A stretch of 64,000 bases of DNA from the NCBI GenBank assembly GCA_964019335.1, contig OZ025730.1:206001-270000 (forward strand). Reading direction: 5' to 3'. The DNA comes from Diplonema japonicum (Eukaryota; Euglenozoa; Diplonemea; Diplonemida; Diplonemidae). Position 1 is the stretch's first letter, and each line of letters opens with the position of its first letter. The translations under genes and the position numbers were made by a program. This document shows positions 18,689 through 28,698 of the stretch, piece by piece. Below the pieces are notes generated by a model. That model was not told the DNA's origin. It made no database searches and saw only the letters and a program-made list of their open reading frames with translations.

Positions 18689-20002
18689 TCATTGCAACGC
18701 GGCAACCCACACGTCCAGTTCCATCACATCGAGGTTCTTCAAGAAGCCCCGTTCTTCCTCCAGCATGAAGGTCACCGCCTGCGAGGTGTGGGTTTCCTTC
18801 AAGGGTGATGCCACAGGCGACCACTGAGTGGAGAGCTCAGCCGACACAATCGCTTTAAGAAACTGCGCCTGCGCGACAACAAAATCAGATTTCATCTGCA
18901 ACATTCCCACAAGCAACGCAATCGATTCCTTCATGTTCTGCGATACCTTGGGAGGTGCCTCCAAGGACAGCCCAACCCCTTTGTGGTACCCTTTACACGG
19001 GTAGATCGACCATTTTTCAAGGCACATATTTTGTGTTAACATCCCAATTCCCGTTGTTTTCCAAGTGCTGAGGCTTTGCGGGGTAGCCCATGGGATGAGC
19101 TCCAACATGCCCAGCAGCGAATCAAACATTTCCATCAACCACACGGTGTCCGACGAAACATTTCCATTTGCGTCTGACATTGGGGAGAACTTGTACTCGA
19201 GGTTTCTGTTCCTGTCTAAGACGAACCCGTACCATAGAAGCAGTTCATAGTTGGAGTAGGTCCCGTACTTTAAAAGAATCTGCGATCCAGCCGGGCATGT
19301 GGAAGCAGTGGTGACCTCAAATCGCTGGCGTTGCTTTATAAACTCAGCATTGTGGCCACCGCAGTCAGTGTAGTTAAAGTAGTCCAGCCATGGTATCATA
19401 GCCCAAATATCGTTTGACCTTTCGTTAACGCTGTGGTAGAACCCGCGGGACAACAGCGAGCAGTAGAATTTGCGAAACTCCTTGAATTTCAATTTTTTAA
19501 GAGCCTCGAGGCGTAACCGGTCGGGTTTAGGCAAGCTGGACGGGATGGCCTTGTTTTTGATGATCGCGAGTGTTTCTTGGTAAAGGGCATCGAGCGCCTT
19601 GCGTTCTTCAAGAACCTTGCTGTGTCTGCGTCTTGACGCAGTCAGTATTTTGATTTCGTCGTCGGTGGCTTCGAGTAGTGTGTCATATGCCTGGGGAAGC
19701 CTGCTTACCCATGGGTGCCAAGCAGAATTTTCATCGCGGTCCTCGTGTGCTAGAAACAGAGGGATGAGCCCCAAAGGCGAAATGGTATCGTCGTAAATAT
19801 GCCGGAACACCACGTGCTCCCTCGCGCACCTTGTGGTAAGCATCATCGTCATCGGAACGGAGGCCACAACGGTGCCTGGCGGCACGTCGGCCGTCACCAC
19901 CACGCCCACCCCGCCCCCCATCTCGGGGAGCTTCTTTGTCACCACTTCCGGTTTTATCCGGCATCCCTTCGATTCCACCCACCCTCTTAGGAAATCACTC
20001 AT
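18689..20002 (-). CDS. SET-domain protein methyltransferase (SETD3/LSMT class)
   Basis: 437 residues. A split SET domain of the Rubisco-LSMT/SETD3 type: N-flanking strand GVGVVVTADVPPGTVVASVP (about 30-50), an inserted helical iSET region (about 95-170), then IPWLDYFNYTD and SNYELLLWYGFV (about 250) forming the SAM and substrate sites, and a C-terminal helical Rubis-subs-bind-like domain. These enzymes methylate Lys or His in non-histone proteins (actin His73 for SETD3, Rubisco and aldolase for plant LSMT). The usual NH of the cofactor motif reads NY here, so activity is not certain. I start at the ATG at 20002; the frame upstream starts only with GTG. Confidence 0.85.
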   Translation of the reverse strand: MSDFLRGWVESKGCRIKPEVVTKKLPEMGGGVGVVVTADVPPGTVVASVPMTMMLTTRCAREHVVFRHIYDDTISPLGLIPLFLAHEDRDENSAWHPWVSRLPQAYDTLLEATDDEIKILTASRRRHSKVLEERKALDALYQETLAIIKNKAIPSSLPKPDRLRLEALKKLKFKEFRKFYCSLLSRGFYHSVNERSNDIWAMIPWLDYFNYTDCGGHNAEFIKQRQRFEVTTASTCPAGSQILLKYGTYSNYELLLWYGFVLDRNRNLEYKFSPMSDANGNVSSDTVWLMEMFDSLLGMLELIPWATPQSLSTWKTTGIGMLTQNMCLEKWSIYPCKGYHKGVGLSLEAPPKVSQNMKESIALLVGMLQMKSDFVVAQAQFLKAIVSAELSTQWSPVASPLKETHTSQAVTFMLEEERGFLKNLDVMELDVWVAALQ

Positions 20003-20278
20003 TTTTTTTTTTCCCACCTCCCCTGATTTCGCCCTTTTTTTTTAAAATTCAAATTTAAAGATAGTAGGGGGGGAAAAAAAGAAGAAAAAAAAATACAATC
20101 AAAAAAAAAAGGGTTTTAAAACACGAGAGAAAGAGAACCAAAAGAGCGGCGAACGCGGCGGCATTTTGAGAGGGCGAGAAGGGGAAAAAAAAGGGGGGAG
20201 GATTAAGATAAAAAAGGATCCCCCTGTTTTTTTTTTTTTTTTTTCTTTTTTTCTCTTCTCTTGTTCTTTCCTTCCTTA

Positions 20279-21235
20279 TTAATCCTCGATGTAGGAGAGG
20301 ATCAAGGCGGGATTTGACGCGAACTCGGATTTGAATTTTTCTATGAGGGGGTGGTCTTGTTTAACCGACAGAGGCTGCGTGGCAGGGTGGGCAAGGGGAA
20401 GGGTGGAGGGGGGACGTTGTTCCAGCTCCACCACAGAATCTTCCTTGTCCAGGTCGATAACGTCATCGGCAACAACATCCACATCTTCCACGATTTCTAC
20501 AGGTTCTTCTTCTGTTTTTTTCTGTCGCTTGGCGGCCGGTTGGAAGAACGACTGTATTGTCCTAACGTTCTTCTTGGCCCCCTTTTCTTCAAGGGAAATC
20601 TCCTGTGTACACTCGGGAGTGTTAAACGATACTTTTCCGACATTTTTCGACACGGGGTGCCATTTCAAGTCCATCTCCTGTCTTGTCAACATCTCCTGAC
20701 AGTCACTGAGGGAAACTTTGCATGATATCCATTTTGAGATGTCATCCTCGGTGTTTAGGATGACCGGCATACGGTCATGGATCCATTTCAATGCGGGCGT
20801 GACAGATGTGGTGATGACAACAAAGGTGGCTTGTGTTTCATCATATAGAGCAGCAATGGGGAGAAGCGTTTCTGATGAGTGGTGCAGGTAGTATGGTTGT
20901 TTGTCCTTAGCGGTTTCCCCTGCGTGCCACTCGTAGAAACCAGTGAGGAACATTACGCATTTTTTTAGTTTCCTGAAGGTGGCTTTTTCAGCCACGCTCT
21001 CGCCTCTGGCATTGACTACGAACCTCCCTTGAAACCCGGTCAGGCCCCACCTTGCACACCACATCTCCGCGCCTGTTGCCCCTTCCCTCAACACGGGGAA
21101 GGAGGAACCTGGGGCCACGTTGTACCTGCCCCCTTCCCTGCCTTCGCTTTCCCCCAACGGCTTCCCACCAAGCCTTTTTTGTATCGCAGCGTGATACGCC
21201 TTCGGTTCCAGTGTACAAGCTCCACGGCCACACAT
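20279..21235 (-). CDS. HMCES: SRAP-domain DNA-protein crosslink enzyme (HMCES/YedK)
   Basis: 318 residues. SRAP proteins cap abasic sites in single-stranded DNA through a thiazolidine bond made by Cys2. All active-site elements are present: MCGR with Cys2 exposed after Met removal, YNVAP (Asn), VNARGE (Arg), GFYEW (Glu) and the catalytic His in IHDRMPV. The Cys2 requirement fixes the start at 21235, ahead of an A13 run. The C-terminal third is disordered and acidic, and contains VRTIQSFFQP, close to a PCNA-interacting PIP box but with Val in place of Gln; eukaryotic HMCES also has a PIP box, so a replication-fork role is likely. An upstream open frame overlaps the start (see findings). Confidence 0.95.
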   Translation of the reverse strand: MCGRGACTLEPKAYHAAIQKRLGGKPLGESEGREGGRYNVAPGSSFPVLREGATGAEMWCARWGLTGFQGRFVVNARGESVAEKATFRKLKKCVMFLTGFYEWHAGETAKDKQPYYLHHSSETLLPIAALYDETQATFVVITTSVTPALKWIHDRMPVILNTEDDISKWISCKVSLSDCQEMLTRQEMDLKWHPVSKNVGKVSFNTPECTQEISLEEKGAKKNVRTIQSFFQPAAKRQKKTEEEPVEIVEDVDVVADDVIDLDKEDSVVELEQRPPSTLPLAHPATQPLSVKQDHPLIEKFKSEFASNPALILSYIED

Positions 21236-21607
21236 TTTTTTTTTTTTTTTTCCTGTTTGCCTTTTTATCAAAGCACAAGTGGGCCTTATTTTCCAACGAA
21301 ATATTTTTAACGAGTTCAAGGAGCAGCTCTTCTATAAGGGCGGCGCTGGTTGCAGTTGGGTTTCGTGTTGACTGCATTCGTGAGCGGTGGTTTGTCCCCC
21401 CGAATATTGATTGACGGACAAAAAAAAAAAAAAAGAAAAACGACTACTAAAATATGAGAAAAAGAAACATTTCAAACTAAGCACGGAGGAGGGGAGGGAT
21501 ATGGTCCGAAGTACGGGTATTTGTCACAAAAGAAAAAGAAATGTGCACAAATATCGCATTGCAGAATCATAAACGACACGAAACCTGGAAAGGCGGTCGG
21601 TCCCCTC
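21236..21607. other. Leader/intergenic with overlapping upstream ORF
   Basis: On the coding strand an ATG at 21377 opens a frame (MQSTRNPTATSAALIEELL...) that runs through the SRAP start in another frame. Its first 42 codons look protein-like rather than low complexity. Either a uORF or a small gene; the remainder up to 21607 is A/G-rich spacer. Confidence 0.4.
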
Positions 21608-24600
21608 CTAGTCATGCTGGGCGAGGCCCTTGATGACCTTGTAGAGGTTCAAACGTTCGTTGTTTTGCAGGGAGACGAGGTGAACGCGGTTGGAGTGCTC
21701 TGCCTCTTCTGTGAGGGAAAAAGAGAGTGTGTTGGAACGCGCGACCACGAGGGTAAGGTTGTGGATGAAGGTAGCAGAGAGGTACTCATAGGTTGTGTGC
21801 TCGTCTTCTCTAATATCCCTGCGGTCTGTGAGCTCCCCTAGGTGAAGCACTGCACAGGGATCGACATCATCACAGCTGCGCTGGCTGCTCTGTGAGCTGA
21901 ATGTGACATCTGAAGAGCCCCACGAGCCTGTTTCCATTCTGATCAGTACTTCGGTCTGCCCTATTTCGATGGCGTTCCTTGTGCTGACTTGTTCCTTTTC
22001 GTACTTATCTCTCCACAGCCCCTCCACGGCTATCATGACTTTCATAGCCACTGTCATATCTTGTTCTCCCCTCTCTCTTACTTCCCTCCCTTCCATGTGT
22101 CTCCTTAGCAGGTCTTCTGATTCTTCCACTTCCATCACGCGTAGGCTGTTCAGCCACTCCACCGCACAGTCTATCCACAGTGTGTTCCTTGCGTCCTGTT
22201 CTCTCCCGTGCATTGCTTCCCTCTCGTTGATGTGCGTCACGTCTCTGTCGTAATGGTTCATAACCCTTGCGAAATGCTCTTTTTCTTCCACTGCCAAGGC
22301 AGTTCTGCGCAAGATTTCAGTTTTGGCTTCTTCCAAATAAAGCAGCGCACGTTCTTGTATAGTTTCGTGCGCACCCCTGTGCCATGTCTCTTGAAGGCTG
22401 ACAGCAGAGCACAGGTCGCTGTCAGAAACGTGTGTCAAGGCATCCCGGTGGAGCCCTTCCTCAATGTCAAGCAAGTTTGTAACATACTGACGCTGTATGA
22501 GGGTTGCCCTGAAGGTATGGTGTATGACGAGCTTTTCCTCTGTAGCTTGGAAAACGACGAAAGCCCTGGAGGAGTGTTCTAACGCGGCCCATGACCGTCT
22601 TAAGAGGGAGTGGGCACAAACATTGTGCAGCATCTTTGAGACGCAGCACCTGGCGACAAACATGTTGCGATGAATATTAATTTTCATAACCGCCGTGTCT
22701 TCTATGATGCAGTCCAGCAGTTCGTGCCATTCCGTGACAACTGCCTTCCTGGCTTGGCTCTCTTTGATGCCCACAAACTCTGCCTCTTCCTGTCCCAGTA
22801 CCACGCTTCTGTGCATAGTTTCTTGTGACGTCATTATTTGTGTCAATGTGCTAAGATTTACCATTTGAACACCAAGTCTTGAAAGCGTCTCCTCTACTTC
22901 AGAACAAAGCTGCTGCAACATGCACCTAGAGACTCCTTCGCGTCTGTCTATCCATGCGAGGCAGCTTTCAAAACACGAGACGAGCCCTTCATTGGCAATA
23001 GAGCCTCTTTGGACCACCTCTTGCGCAGAAAGCTGTTGCATGTCAATCGAGAGACGTAGAAAGGCCTCATGAGCACCAACAACACGAAGCACTTGGCATG
23101 CTTCCAGCCGTAGTATACCCGCAGCGCCTTGTGCCCACATGTTGTTTAAGCTGCTTCTTAACAAGTGGCGCCACGCAAACAACTCGGTGAAACACACCTC
23201 CAGCCGTCTGATGTGCTCCAGGGGTTCAACAAACTTGTTCAAGCATGTCAGGTGGATGTGGATGATTTGCTGCCGTGCATTGGTCTCCCGCATGAAGAAC
23301 TCTTGCACTGACTCAGCGAGGTGGCACATAAGAGACTTTACCTGTACAACCTCAAGGAACATCTTGTTACGGGTGTCTTCGAATTCGACAAAGACAGTAT
23401 CAAGATGTAAGTGCAGAGCAGCTGCTTCACGTGCTGTGCATTCAGCATTCCATATGTCGGCCCTTGCAGAGTGGTATGCTAGCAAGCAGAAACACTGTTG
23501 CAAGTTTCTATCAATGCTCTCACGCGTAAAGGACTCTAGTACACCGACCAGCCGTAAAGCAGATGCATGGCAATTCGATGTGGCGCTCTCCCTATCGCGT
23601 CTCTCTTCAGCTTCAGTGGTATGCAACGTCCTAACAGTAGCAAAGGACAGCGCTGTGGTGCGTGAGGCTACTTGCCTTGTGCAAAGCTGCCAACGTGCTG
23701 CTGTCTCTGCCACTAGTAGACATGTCCTGTTCTCATCACAGATGGTTTCGAATTCTCCACGTTGCCTTACATCGATGATATCGTGAAGTTCCTTCTCGGC
23801 ACTGCACAAACTCTGCAAAGCGCATTGCTCGGCTGCTTCTACGATACATCTGGCACAACCCTCCACGCCCTCTGCCCACTGCTTATACAAATCCCGCTGT
23901 GCCATTGCCTGAGGGAACGCAACCTGCCACAAGACGTAGAGCTCGACGTGATGCAGCAGCTCGCCACTCTCGATCAGTTCTCGCCGGTGATCCTGTTGGC
24001 TGTTCAGTAGGCTGTTCCGCGACACAGCTTCACTGTACATGATGTGCGCTGATCCATTCCTCGTGCGCTTATAGATATACCTTGTGTTGTGTTCGCAGGA
24101 CACGACAGCTTCACGGACGCAGGCCTCCTTTTCAAGGAAGGTGTGCATGACAAACAGCATGTTTTGAAGGAAGTGACCTTCCCTCTCGAGGAGCGTGGCG
24201 TGCTCGTATTCCTCGGCTTGCAAAGAGGCGCGGGCCGTGTACTCCGAGAATGTCAGGGTTGTGCTGCTTGAGGCGAAACTTCTTTCAATAGAAGTGTTCC
24301 ACGAGACAACGGCTGCCATGCTAGCCGCACAGCACACGACGGAGGTGATCACACAATCCATCTCCGCAACAAAAGAGTCTAGTAACGTGCCCAGCATCTT
24401 GAAGGCTTCGTTGATGGTCACTTCTGCCCTTTGGCGGGCTCGCAGAAGTTCCAACCGCCCTCTCTCCTCCATTGCGATCAATGCCGACCTGACACTCCTA
24501 TCCCTTTGCGTCCGTTCTCTTAATGAACGCCTCTCATGCAGCAGCTCCACAGCTCCACGCTTCTCTTCGCTCTCAATCCGTACCATTCGTGCATGGTAGT

Positions 24601-26734
24601 CGCTCATGAGGTGCTGCACAATGCCGTCCATCAGTTCCTCGTGATCACTTAAAGATTCCTCTTGAGGTTCCACCTCCAGCACTTTTACGGGTTCTTTCAC
24701 AACGGGTACAAACTCTTCCTCCTCCTCCTCCTCCGATAACGCAGGAGACGGGGGCGACGAAACAGGGAGCAAGCGGATCCGTTGCAGTTCGTTGTAGAAG
24801 GCAACGCACGTCGCGGTGGTTTGCGCGCAGTCCGCCTCGAGGGCGTTTCTGTCTCTCGACTCTTCGATCGCCAATGCCCTCCTTGCACGGGAGTGGTGTG
24901 GGTCTGGGTCCAAAGACTTACACGAAGCATCGCTCTTGTCGGAGTCCCTCATCAGCCAGCTGGTCGGTGAGTTCATGATGTCGTCGTGCCGCTTGTGGTA
25001 CTTAGCTGACTCGACAGGTGACATGGGACGCGGGCTGCACCCATGTGTCGTTAAGACCCGCCCATGCAACGTGGGGCACCATTTGTGTACAAACTTTCCC
25101 TGAAGTCCTCCTGTGAAGCGGGTCGTGTCCAGCTTCATTATTTCCCTGCTGACAGGTCGACGGGCAGGCTTTGGCTTGATCGTCTCCGACTTGCTCTCCG
25201 GCTCAGCACCGCATTGTATTTCAACAGGACCACAAACTTGCGGTTGCTCTGCACTTTCCTCATCGGGAAAAACTGAATGTGCTCCTTCCACTGCGTCAGC
25301 AGGCACCACCTGAAGCCCGTCGCGGGGGGTTGGCTCTGAAGGAGTGCACTCGGAGGCAATTTGACACCAGGAGACGCTCCTCCACCACTTCTGTATTTTA
25401 ACAGCCATGTGAATGGGGCAAACTGATTGTTGTGCGGGAATATCAGAAATCGAAGTCTCCACAACAACCGGTTTTTGCTCGACCTGCTTGGACTCGGCCT
25501 CGGGGTGCACGTTGGCGTCCTCATCGTCCGAGGGGGGTGCAGGATGGCTGTCGAAGTTCATATTCCAGGAGAACACTTCGTGCATAACGAGGAACCCTCC
25601 TTTGCAGACAACAACCTGCGGCATGTGCCGCGAGGTGTCGTAGGCAGGGAAACACCTGTTGTACGTGAGGTGGGGCGGGGTCGGGATGGACATCACACGC
25701 TCAAAGAACATGAAACAATCCGTTACAACATGGCCGCGGGCGATGTCCTCCTCCAAGCAAACAGACCCTACAGCAGCATAAGAGACAACATAATGCTTTG
25801 CGGAGTTAGTGGAGTGAAGGATGGGCTTGTCGGTCAGCTCAACGGAACGAGCGCTGCCGGGAGAGGCAAGGTTGGGGTCATCGAGCACCGACTCATGATC
25901 GTGAACTGGCTTGAACAGTCTGTGTGATGTAACCATTGCAATGCGCAGCCTGTCGGGGTAGGTGGAACCTTTCCAGTCAGGACACGTGCGACATTTTTTG
26001 ATAACCTCGTTGGGAAGCATGCCGAGGTGCTTCTTCGAGGACGAAGGGGTGCCACCACCGCCATGCCGCCACCATGTTGAGATTTTATTAACCGCAGCAG
26101 TGCGTTGCAGATTGGAAGGGTCGAAGGGCGGCTGTTTGGATTTAGAATCGTTGCTGAAGACCTCAAAGGCCTTGCAAGACTGATTGATCTTCAAGACAGA
26201 TGTAATATTACTCCGCCAACGACGGCGGGCGGCTGCTTCTTCATTAACTTTTGACTGGGTTATGACATGCCGTTTGAATAAAGCTTTTAAGGCGTCCTCA
26301 TTAGCATGGGCTCCTCCGTGGCTGTCGCCCAAGGATGTCATTGACATGGAGGGTGTTCGCGGGCGAGGGATGTCAAGGCTTCCGTCGGCAAGTAGAGGGA
26401 ATGCGTTGTCGGCGTTGGAACGCAACTTTTCCAACAATTTTGCGTCGTGTTTTAGTATCTCTTGTTCGTTGGGTAGCTGGGCAGATTTGGTGCATGCTAC
26501 CGCGGCTTCGTGCATCTGAGATGCCTTCTCTATCATCTCTTTGCCCACCAATGTCGCCAGTTGTATCTGAGATTTGAACCCTTCCCATTTCATGAAAGCC
26601 GACAGGCTGCTGTCAACATAGCTTTTCGCGTGATCGCGCCTGGCACTGGCCTTTGTCTTCCGTCTGGGTGAGTAGCACGCTTGCTTTTTCGTCACTCTCG
26701 GCGAGGTTATGTTTTGCTTCTTGATCACAGGCAT
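21608..26734 (-). CDS. Large IQ-motif/helical-repeat protein, unknown function
   Basis: Single-exon protein of 1708 residues. The N-terminal 300 residues are basic and disordered with an IQ-like motif around NKISTWWRHG (about 216); a compact region at about 300-400 (MFFERVMSIPTPP... and VVVCKGGFLVMHEV) is predicted to fold; a second IQ-like motif, AVKIQKWWRS, lies near 446; a Ser/Asp/Glu-rich segment with a run of Glu follows (about 670). From about 720 to 1640 it is almost all long helices built from degenerate units containing REA/EEE and W, C or H at spaced positions. IQ motifs bind calmodulin or myosin light chains, so a cytoskeletal or flagellar role is plausible. No homologue recognised. 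Codon use is less biased than in the synthetase genes. Confidence 0.85.
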   Translation of the reverse strand: MPVIKKQNITSPRVTKKQACYSPRRKTKASARRDHAKSYVDSSLSAFMKWEGFKSQIQLATLVGKEMIEKASQMHEAAVACTKSAQLPNEQEILKHDAKLLEKLRSNADNAFPLLADGSLDIPRPRTPSMSMTSLGDSHGGAHANEDALKALFKRHVITQSKVNEEAAARRRWRSNITSVLKINQSCKAFEVFSNDSKSKQPPFDPSNLQRTAAVNKISTWWRHGGGGTPSSSKKHLGMLPNEVIKKCRTCPDWKGSTYPDRLRIAMVTSHRLFKPVHDHESVLDDPNLASPGSARSVELTDKPILHSTNSAKHYVVSYAAVGSVCLEEDIARGHVVTDCFMFFERVMSIPTPPHLTYNRCFPAYDTSRHMPQVVVCKGGFLVMHEVFSWNMNFDSHPAPPSDDEDANVHPEAESKQVEQKPVVVETSISDIPAQQSVCPIHMAVKIQKWWRSVSWCQIASECTPSEPTPRDGLQVVPADAVEGAHSVFPDEESAEQPQVCGPVEIQCGAEPESKSETIKPKPARRPVSREIMKLDTTRFTGGLQGKFVHKWCPTLHGRVLTTHGCSPRPMSPVESAKYHKRHDDIMNSPTSWLMRDSDKSDASCKSLDPDPHHSRARRALAIEESRDRNALEADCAQTTATCVAFYNELQRIRLLPVSSPPSPALSEEEEEEEFVPVVKEPVKVLEVEPQEESLSDHEELMDGIVQHLMSDYHARMVRIESEEKRGAVELLHERRSLRERTQRDRSVRSALIAMEERGRLELLRARQRAEVTINEAFKMLGTLLDSFVAEMDCVITSVVCCAASMAAVVSWNTSIERSFASSSTTLTFSEYTARASLQAEEYEHATLLEREGHFLQNMLFVMHTFLEKEACVREAVVSCEHNTRYIYKRTRNGSAHIMYSEAVSRNSLLNSQQDHRRELIESGELLHHVELYVLWQVAFPQAMAQRDLYKQWAEGVEGCARCIVEAAEQCALQSLCSAEKELHDIIDVRQRGEFETICDENRTCLLVAETAARWQLCTRQVASRTTALSFATVRTLHTTEAEERRDRESATSNCHASALRLVGVLESFTRESIDRNLQQCFCLLAYHSARADIWNAECTAREAAALHLHLDTVFVEFEDTRNKMFLEVVQVKSLMCHLAESVQEFFMRETNARQQIIHIHLTCLNKFVEPLEHIRRLEVCFTELFAWRHLLRSSLNNMWAQGAAGILRLEACQVLRVVGAHEAFLRLSIDMQQLSAQEVVQRGSIANEGLVSCFESCLAWIDRREGVSRCMLQQLCSEVEETLSRLGVQMVNLSTLTQIMTSQETMHRSVVLGQEEAEFVGIKESQARKAVVTEWHELLDCIIEDTAVMKINIHRNMFVARCCVSKMLHNVCAHSLLRRSWAALEHSSRAFVVFQATEEKLVIHHTFRATLIQRQYVTNLLDIEEGLHRDALTHVSDSDLCSAVSLQETWHRGAHETIQERALLYLEEAKTEILRRTALAVEEKEHFARVMNHYDRDVTHINEREAMHGREQDARNTLWIDCAVEWLNSLRVMEVEESEDLLRRHMEGREVRERGEQDMTVAMKVMIAVEGLWRDKYEKEQVSTRNAIEIGQTEVLIRMETGSWGSSDVTFSSQSSQRSCDDVDPCAVLHLGELTDRRDIREDEHTTYEYLSATFIHNLTLVVARSNTLSFSLTEEAEHSNRVHLVSLQNNERLNLYKVIKGLAQHD

Positions 26735-26896
26735 AGGGAAGGGGGCTCACCCTGTGGAATCGTGATATTATTTCTTGTTTTTTTTTTTTTTATTTTATTT
26801 TGTCAATAAAAGAAAATACGGGGAAACTCACTTTGATGTTACCAAAGAATTACACTGGCACAAGATGCTTTTCTCTCTCTTTTTTTTTTTAAAATA

Positions 26897-27387
26897 TCAA
26901 TCCAACTCAGCAGATGTTGGTTTCAATTCGTGTTGTTGTTGTTCTTGTTCTTCTTGGGGTTCCCGTGGTTTTTCTTCGACTGGCTTTGATTTTTCAATCT
27001 CAATTTTTGCAATCTGCCTCCCGGGGATGATCACCGACCGATGGTGGTTGGTGCGTGTGACCGTCTGCTCCTCACCAGAAGCCTTTTTGATTTTCTGTGG
27101 ATATTGTGGATTTTTCTTTTTAAAAAAAGAGGGAAAAAAGAAAATGTTACCTTTTCGATTTTCTCGACTGCCTCGTGCAAAATCAAATTCCCTCCCCCAT
27201 CTATGCAGATTGCCACTCCTATTAAGGTCCTGTCATCAGGCAATGTCACACGTATCAACCTGTTCAACCATTTCGACACCACGGCCTCCGCCCCCTTTTG
27301 CGTTGGCGTTGCCTCTCTGATCACCATCTCTGGGTTCACATACGACTGCTTGACGGCTGCAGCGGGCGGTGTTGACGACACCTCCAT
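26897..27387 (-). CDS. LSm-domain protein, NAA38 (LSMD1)-like, two exons
   Basis: 144 residues after joining exons 27151-27387 and 26897-27094 across a 56-nt intron (27095-27150; GTAACATTTTC...TCCACAG, phase 0). Exon 1 carries the Sm1 motif (WLNRLIRVTLPDDRTLIGVA then GNLILHEAVEKIE), exon 2 the Sm2 strand RSVIIPGRQIAKIEIE. The relaxed Sm1, with Asp-Asp-Arg rather than the usual N/D-G-R, and the long acidic/Gln tail fit NAA38, the small subunit of the NatC N-terminal acetyltransferase, better than the canonical LSm1-8 ring, but an Sm-like RNA protein is not excluded. The start is the ATG at 27387; a T-rich tract and AG lie upstream. Confidence 0.75.
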
Positions 27388-27491
27388 TTTCTTTCCCCTC
27401 TTTCCTGAAGCCGGCTTATAGGGGTTTAGAACAACAATAAACAAAAGAAAAAAAAAAAACTCAAATAACCAGTACTTTGCGAAAAAAAAAA

Positions 27492-28508
27492 TTATTTTTT
27501 CAACCTCCCAAGGGCTTTCCAGGGTTTTTCGGCGGTGCTCCTCGCAGTGGCGAGGGTATATTTATGTAATAGTTTCAAATGCGATGCGAGAGCTGCAATG
27601 GGCGTCAACGTCGAGTCCGAATAAGCACACGCAGGGCACGTGATCTTCTCATACAGTGCCTTCTCCGCGGTGCTGGGAATAGTGGCGGGGTCCAACGCGT
27701 GGATAGAGGAAAGGTGCGAGTGAAGACTTTGCAAATCCGTGCGAGAAAATGAAAGACAGCAACCAGTTTGCGCGGACACCGGGCAAAGTATAGTAGGTTC
27801 TGTATAGACAGGAGGTGGTGGAGGTGGCTTCTTCACCTTTGCTGCACTTGCGGCAGGCGGTGCAACAGCTCGTCTCGTCCTCATCGTCGATATACTATGC
27901 CTGTACCCACCGTAAGCATCCACATCTACAATATCACCTGTAGTCTTGCTGCCTGCGTTCTGCTGCGGTGGAGTGTTTGAGACTGATACACCTGATTCTA
28001 TTTTGCTGATGGGAACGACTGTGATTTCAAAATCGTTTTTCGCTTGGCTTGGAACGGGCAATGCGGCAGGCCGTTTTGCGGCGGGTGCTGAAAAATTAGT
28101 TGTGCTGTTGCTGCTGGGGCGTTTTACCGGTTTTCTCGCCGCGCGTACTGTGTGTTGTTTCTTTTGGTGGTTTTTCGGGATTGAGAATCCCGGAATGTCA
28201 GTGAGCACTAATGGGACCATGTTGCAGTGGCCGTGAGGGTGGTATACAAGCGGTGCTTCACTGAAGATATCTGATTGTTTGAAGAATCCTCCAGGTTCCT
28301 GTCCTTGTCCTCCCCTTGCCGCTGTTTTGTAAGATTGTATCAAAGCGTTTTCCCATTCCGTGGCCCCCGCCCTACCTTCCACTCCCTCAGGGCCTGTCGC
28401 TCCCAATGTTTTCGCTACCGATTGGATCCTTTCCCATTCTGGTAAGACCTCCCATTGTTCCATGTCAACGTCGCTGCTTTGACTGTCTCCCCAACCGAGG
28501 GTTCCCAT
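27492..28508 (-). CDS. Zinc-finger-containing hypothetical protein
   Basis: 338 residues. Residues 1-110 are mixed and may fold, 110-230 are disordered (Pro/Ser/Ala, basic), and the C terminus has two C2H2-like modules: CPVSAQTGCCLSFSRTDLQ with HSHLSSIH (about 240-270), and CPACAYSDSTL with SHLKLLH (about 290-320). The second has the CxxC...HxxxxH layout of a degenerate C2H2 finger; the first lacks a tidy CxxC. A poly-Pro hexamer precedes the first finger. Could be an RNA- or DNA-binding factor or spliceosomal component; no family assigned. The ATG at 28508 is the first in frame, after a leader rich in A runs. Confidence 0.75.
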   Translation of the reverse strand: MGTLGWGDSQSSDVDMEQWEVLPEWERIQSVAKTLGATGPEGVEGRAGATEWENALIQSYKTAARGGQGQEPGGFFKQSDIFSEAPLVYHPHGHCNMVPLVLTDIPGFSIPKNHQKKQHTVRAARKPVKRPSSNSTTNFSAPAAKRPAALPVPSQAKNDFEITVVPISKIESGVSVSNTPPQQNAGSKTTGDIVDVDAYGGYRHSISTMRTRRAVAPPAASAAKVKKPPPPPPVYTEPTILCPVSAQTGCCLSFSRTDLQSLHSHLSSIHALDPATIPSTAEKALYEKITCPACAYSDSTLTPIAALASHLKLLHKYTLATARSTAEKPWKALGRLKK

Positions 28509-28563
28509 TTTTTTTTTTTTTTTCCCTAATTTTTTTTTTTTTTCCTAATTTTTTTTTTTTTTC

Positions 28564-28698
28564 CTAATTTTTTTTTCTTCCCGAGGGGTTTTGCTCTGCA
28601 GGGAGATAGTTAAAAATCTTAAGGGCTTCGATTTGAAGAGCAACTAGCGAATGCACCAAGCAGGTCTTTTCCAGCATATAGCCTGTACGTGAACTCAT
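28564..28698 (-). CDS. Possible 44-residue small protein
   Basis: Begins MSSRTGYMLEKTCLVHSLV and ends in a Lys/Arg-rich tail. The longer frame upstream begins with TTG and is poly-Phe, so I use the internal ATG at 28698. Acceptor-like AGs (GATCCAG and TTGACAG, after a TTTTT-rich stretch) lie 30-45 bases 5'. One amphipathic helix; no homologue recognised. It might instead be the last exon of a gene whose first exon I cannot see. Confidence 0.35.
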   Translation of the reverse strand: MSSRTGYMLEKTCLVHSLVALQIEALKIFNYLPAEQNPSGRKKN

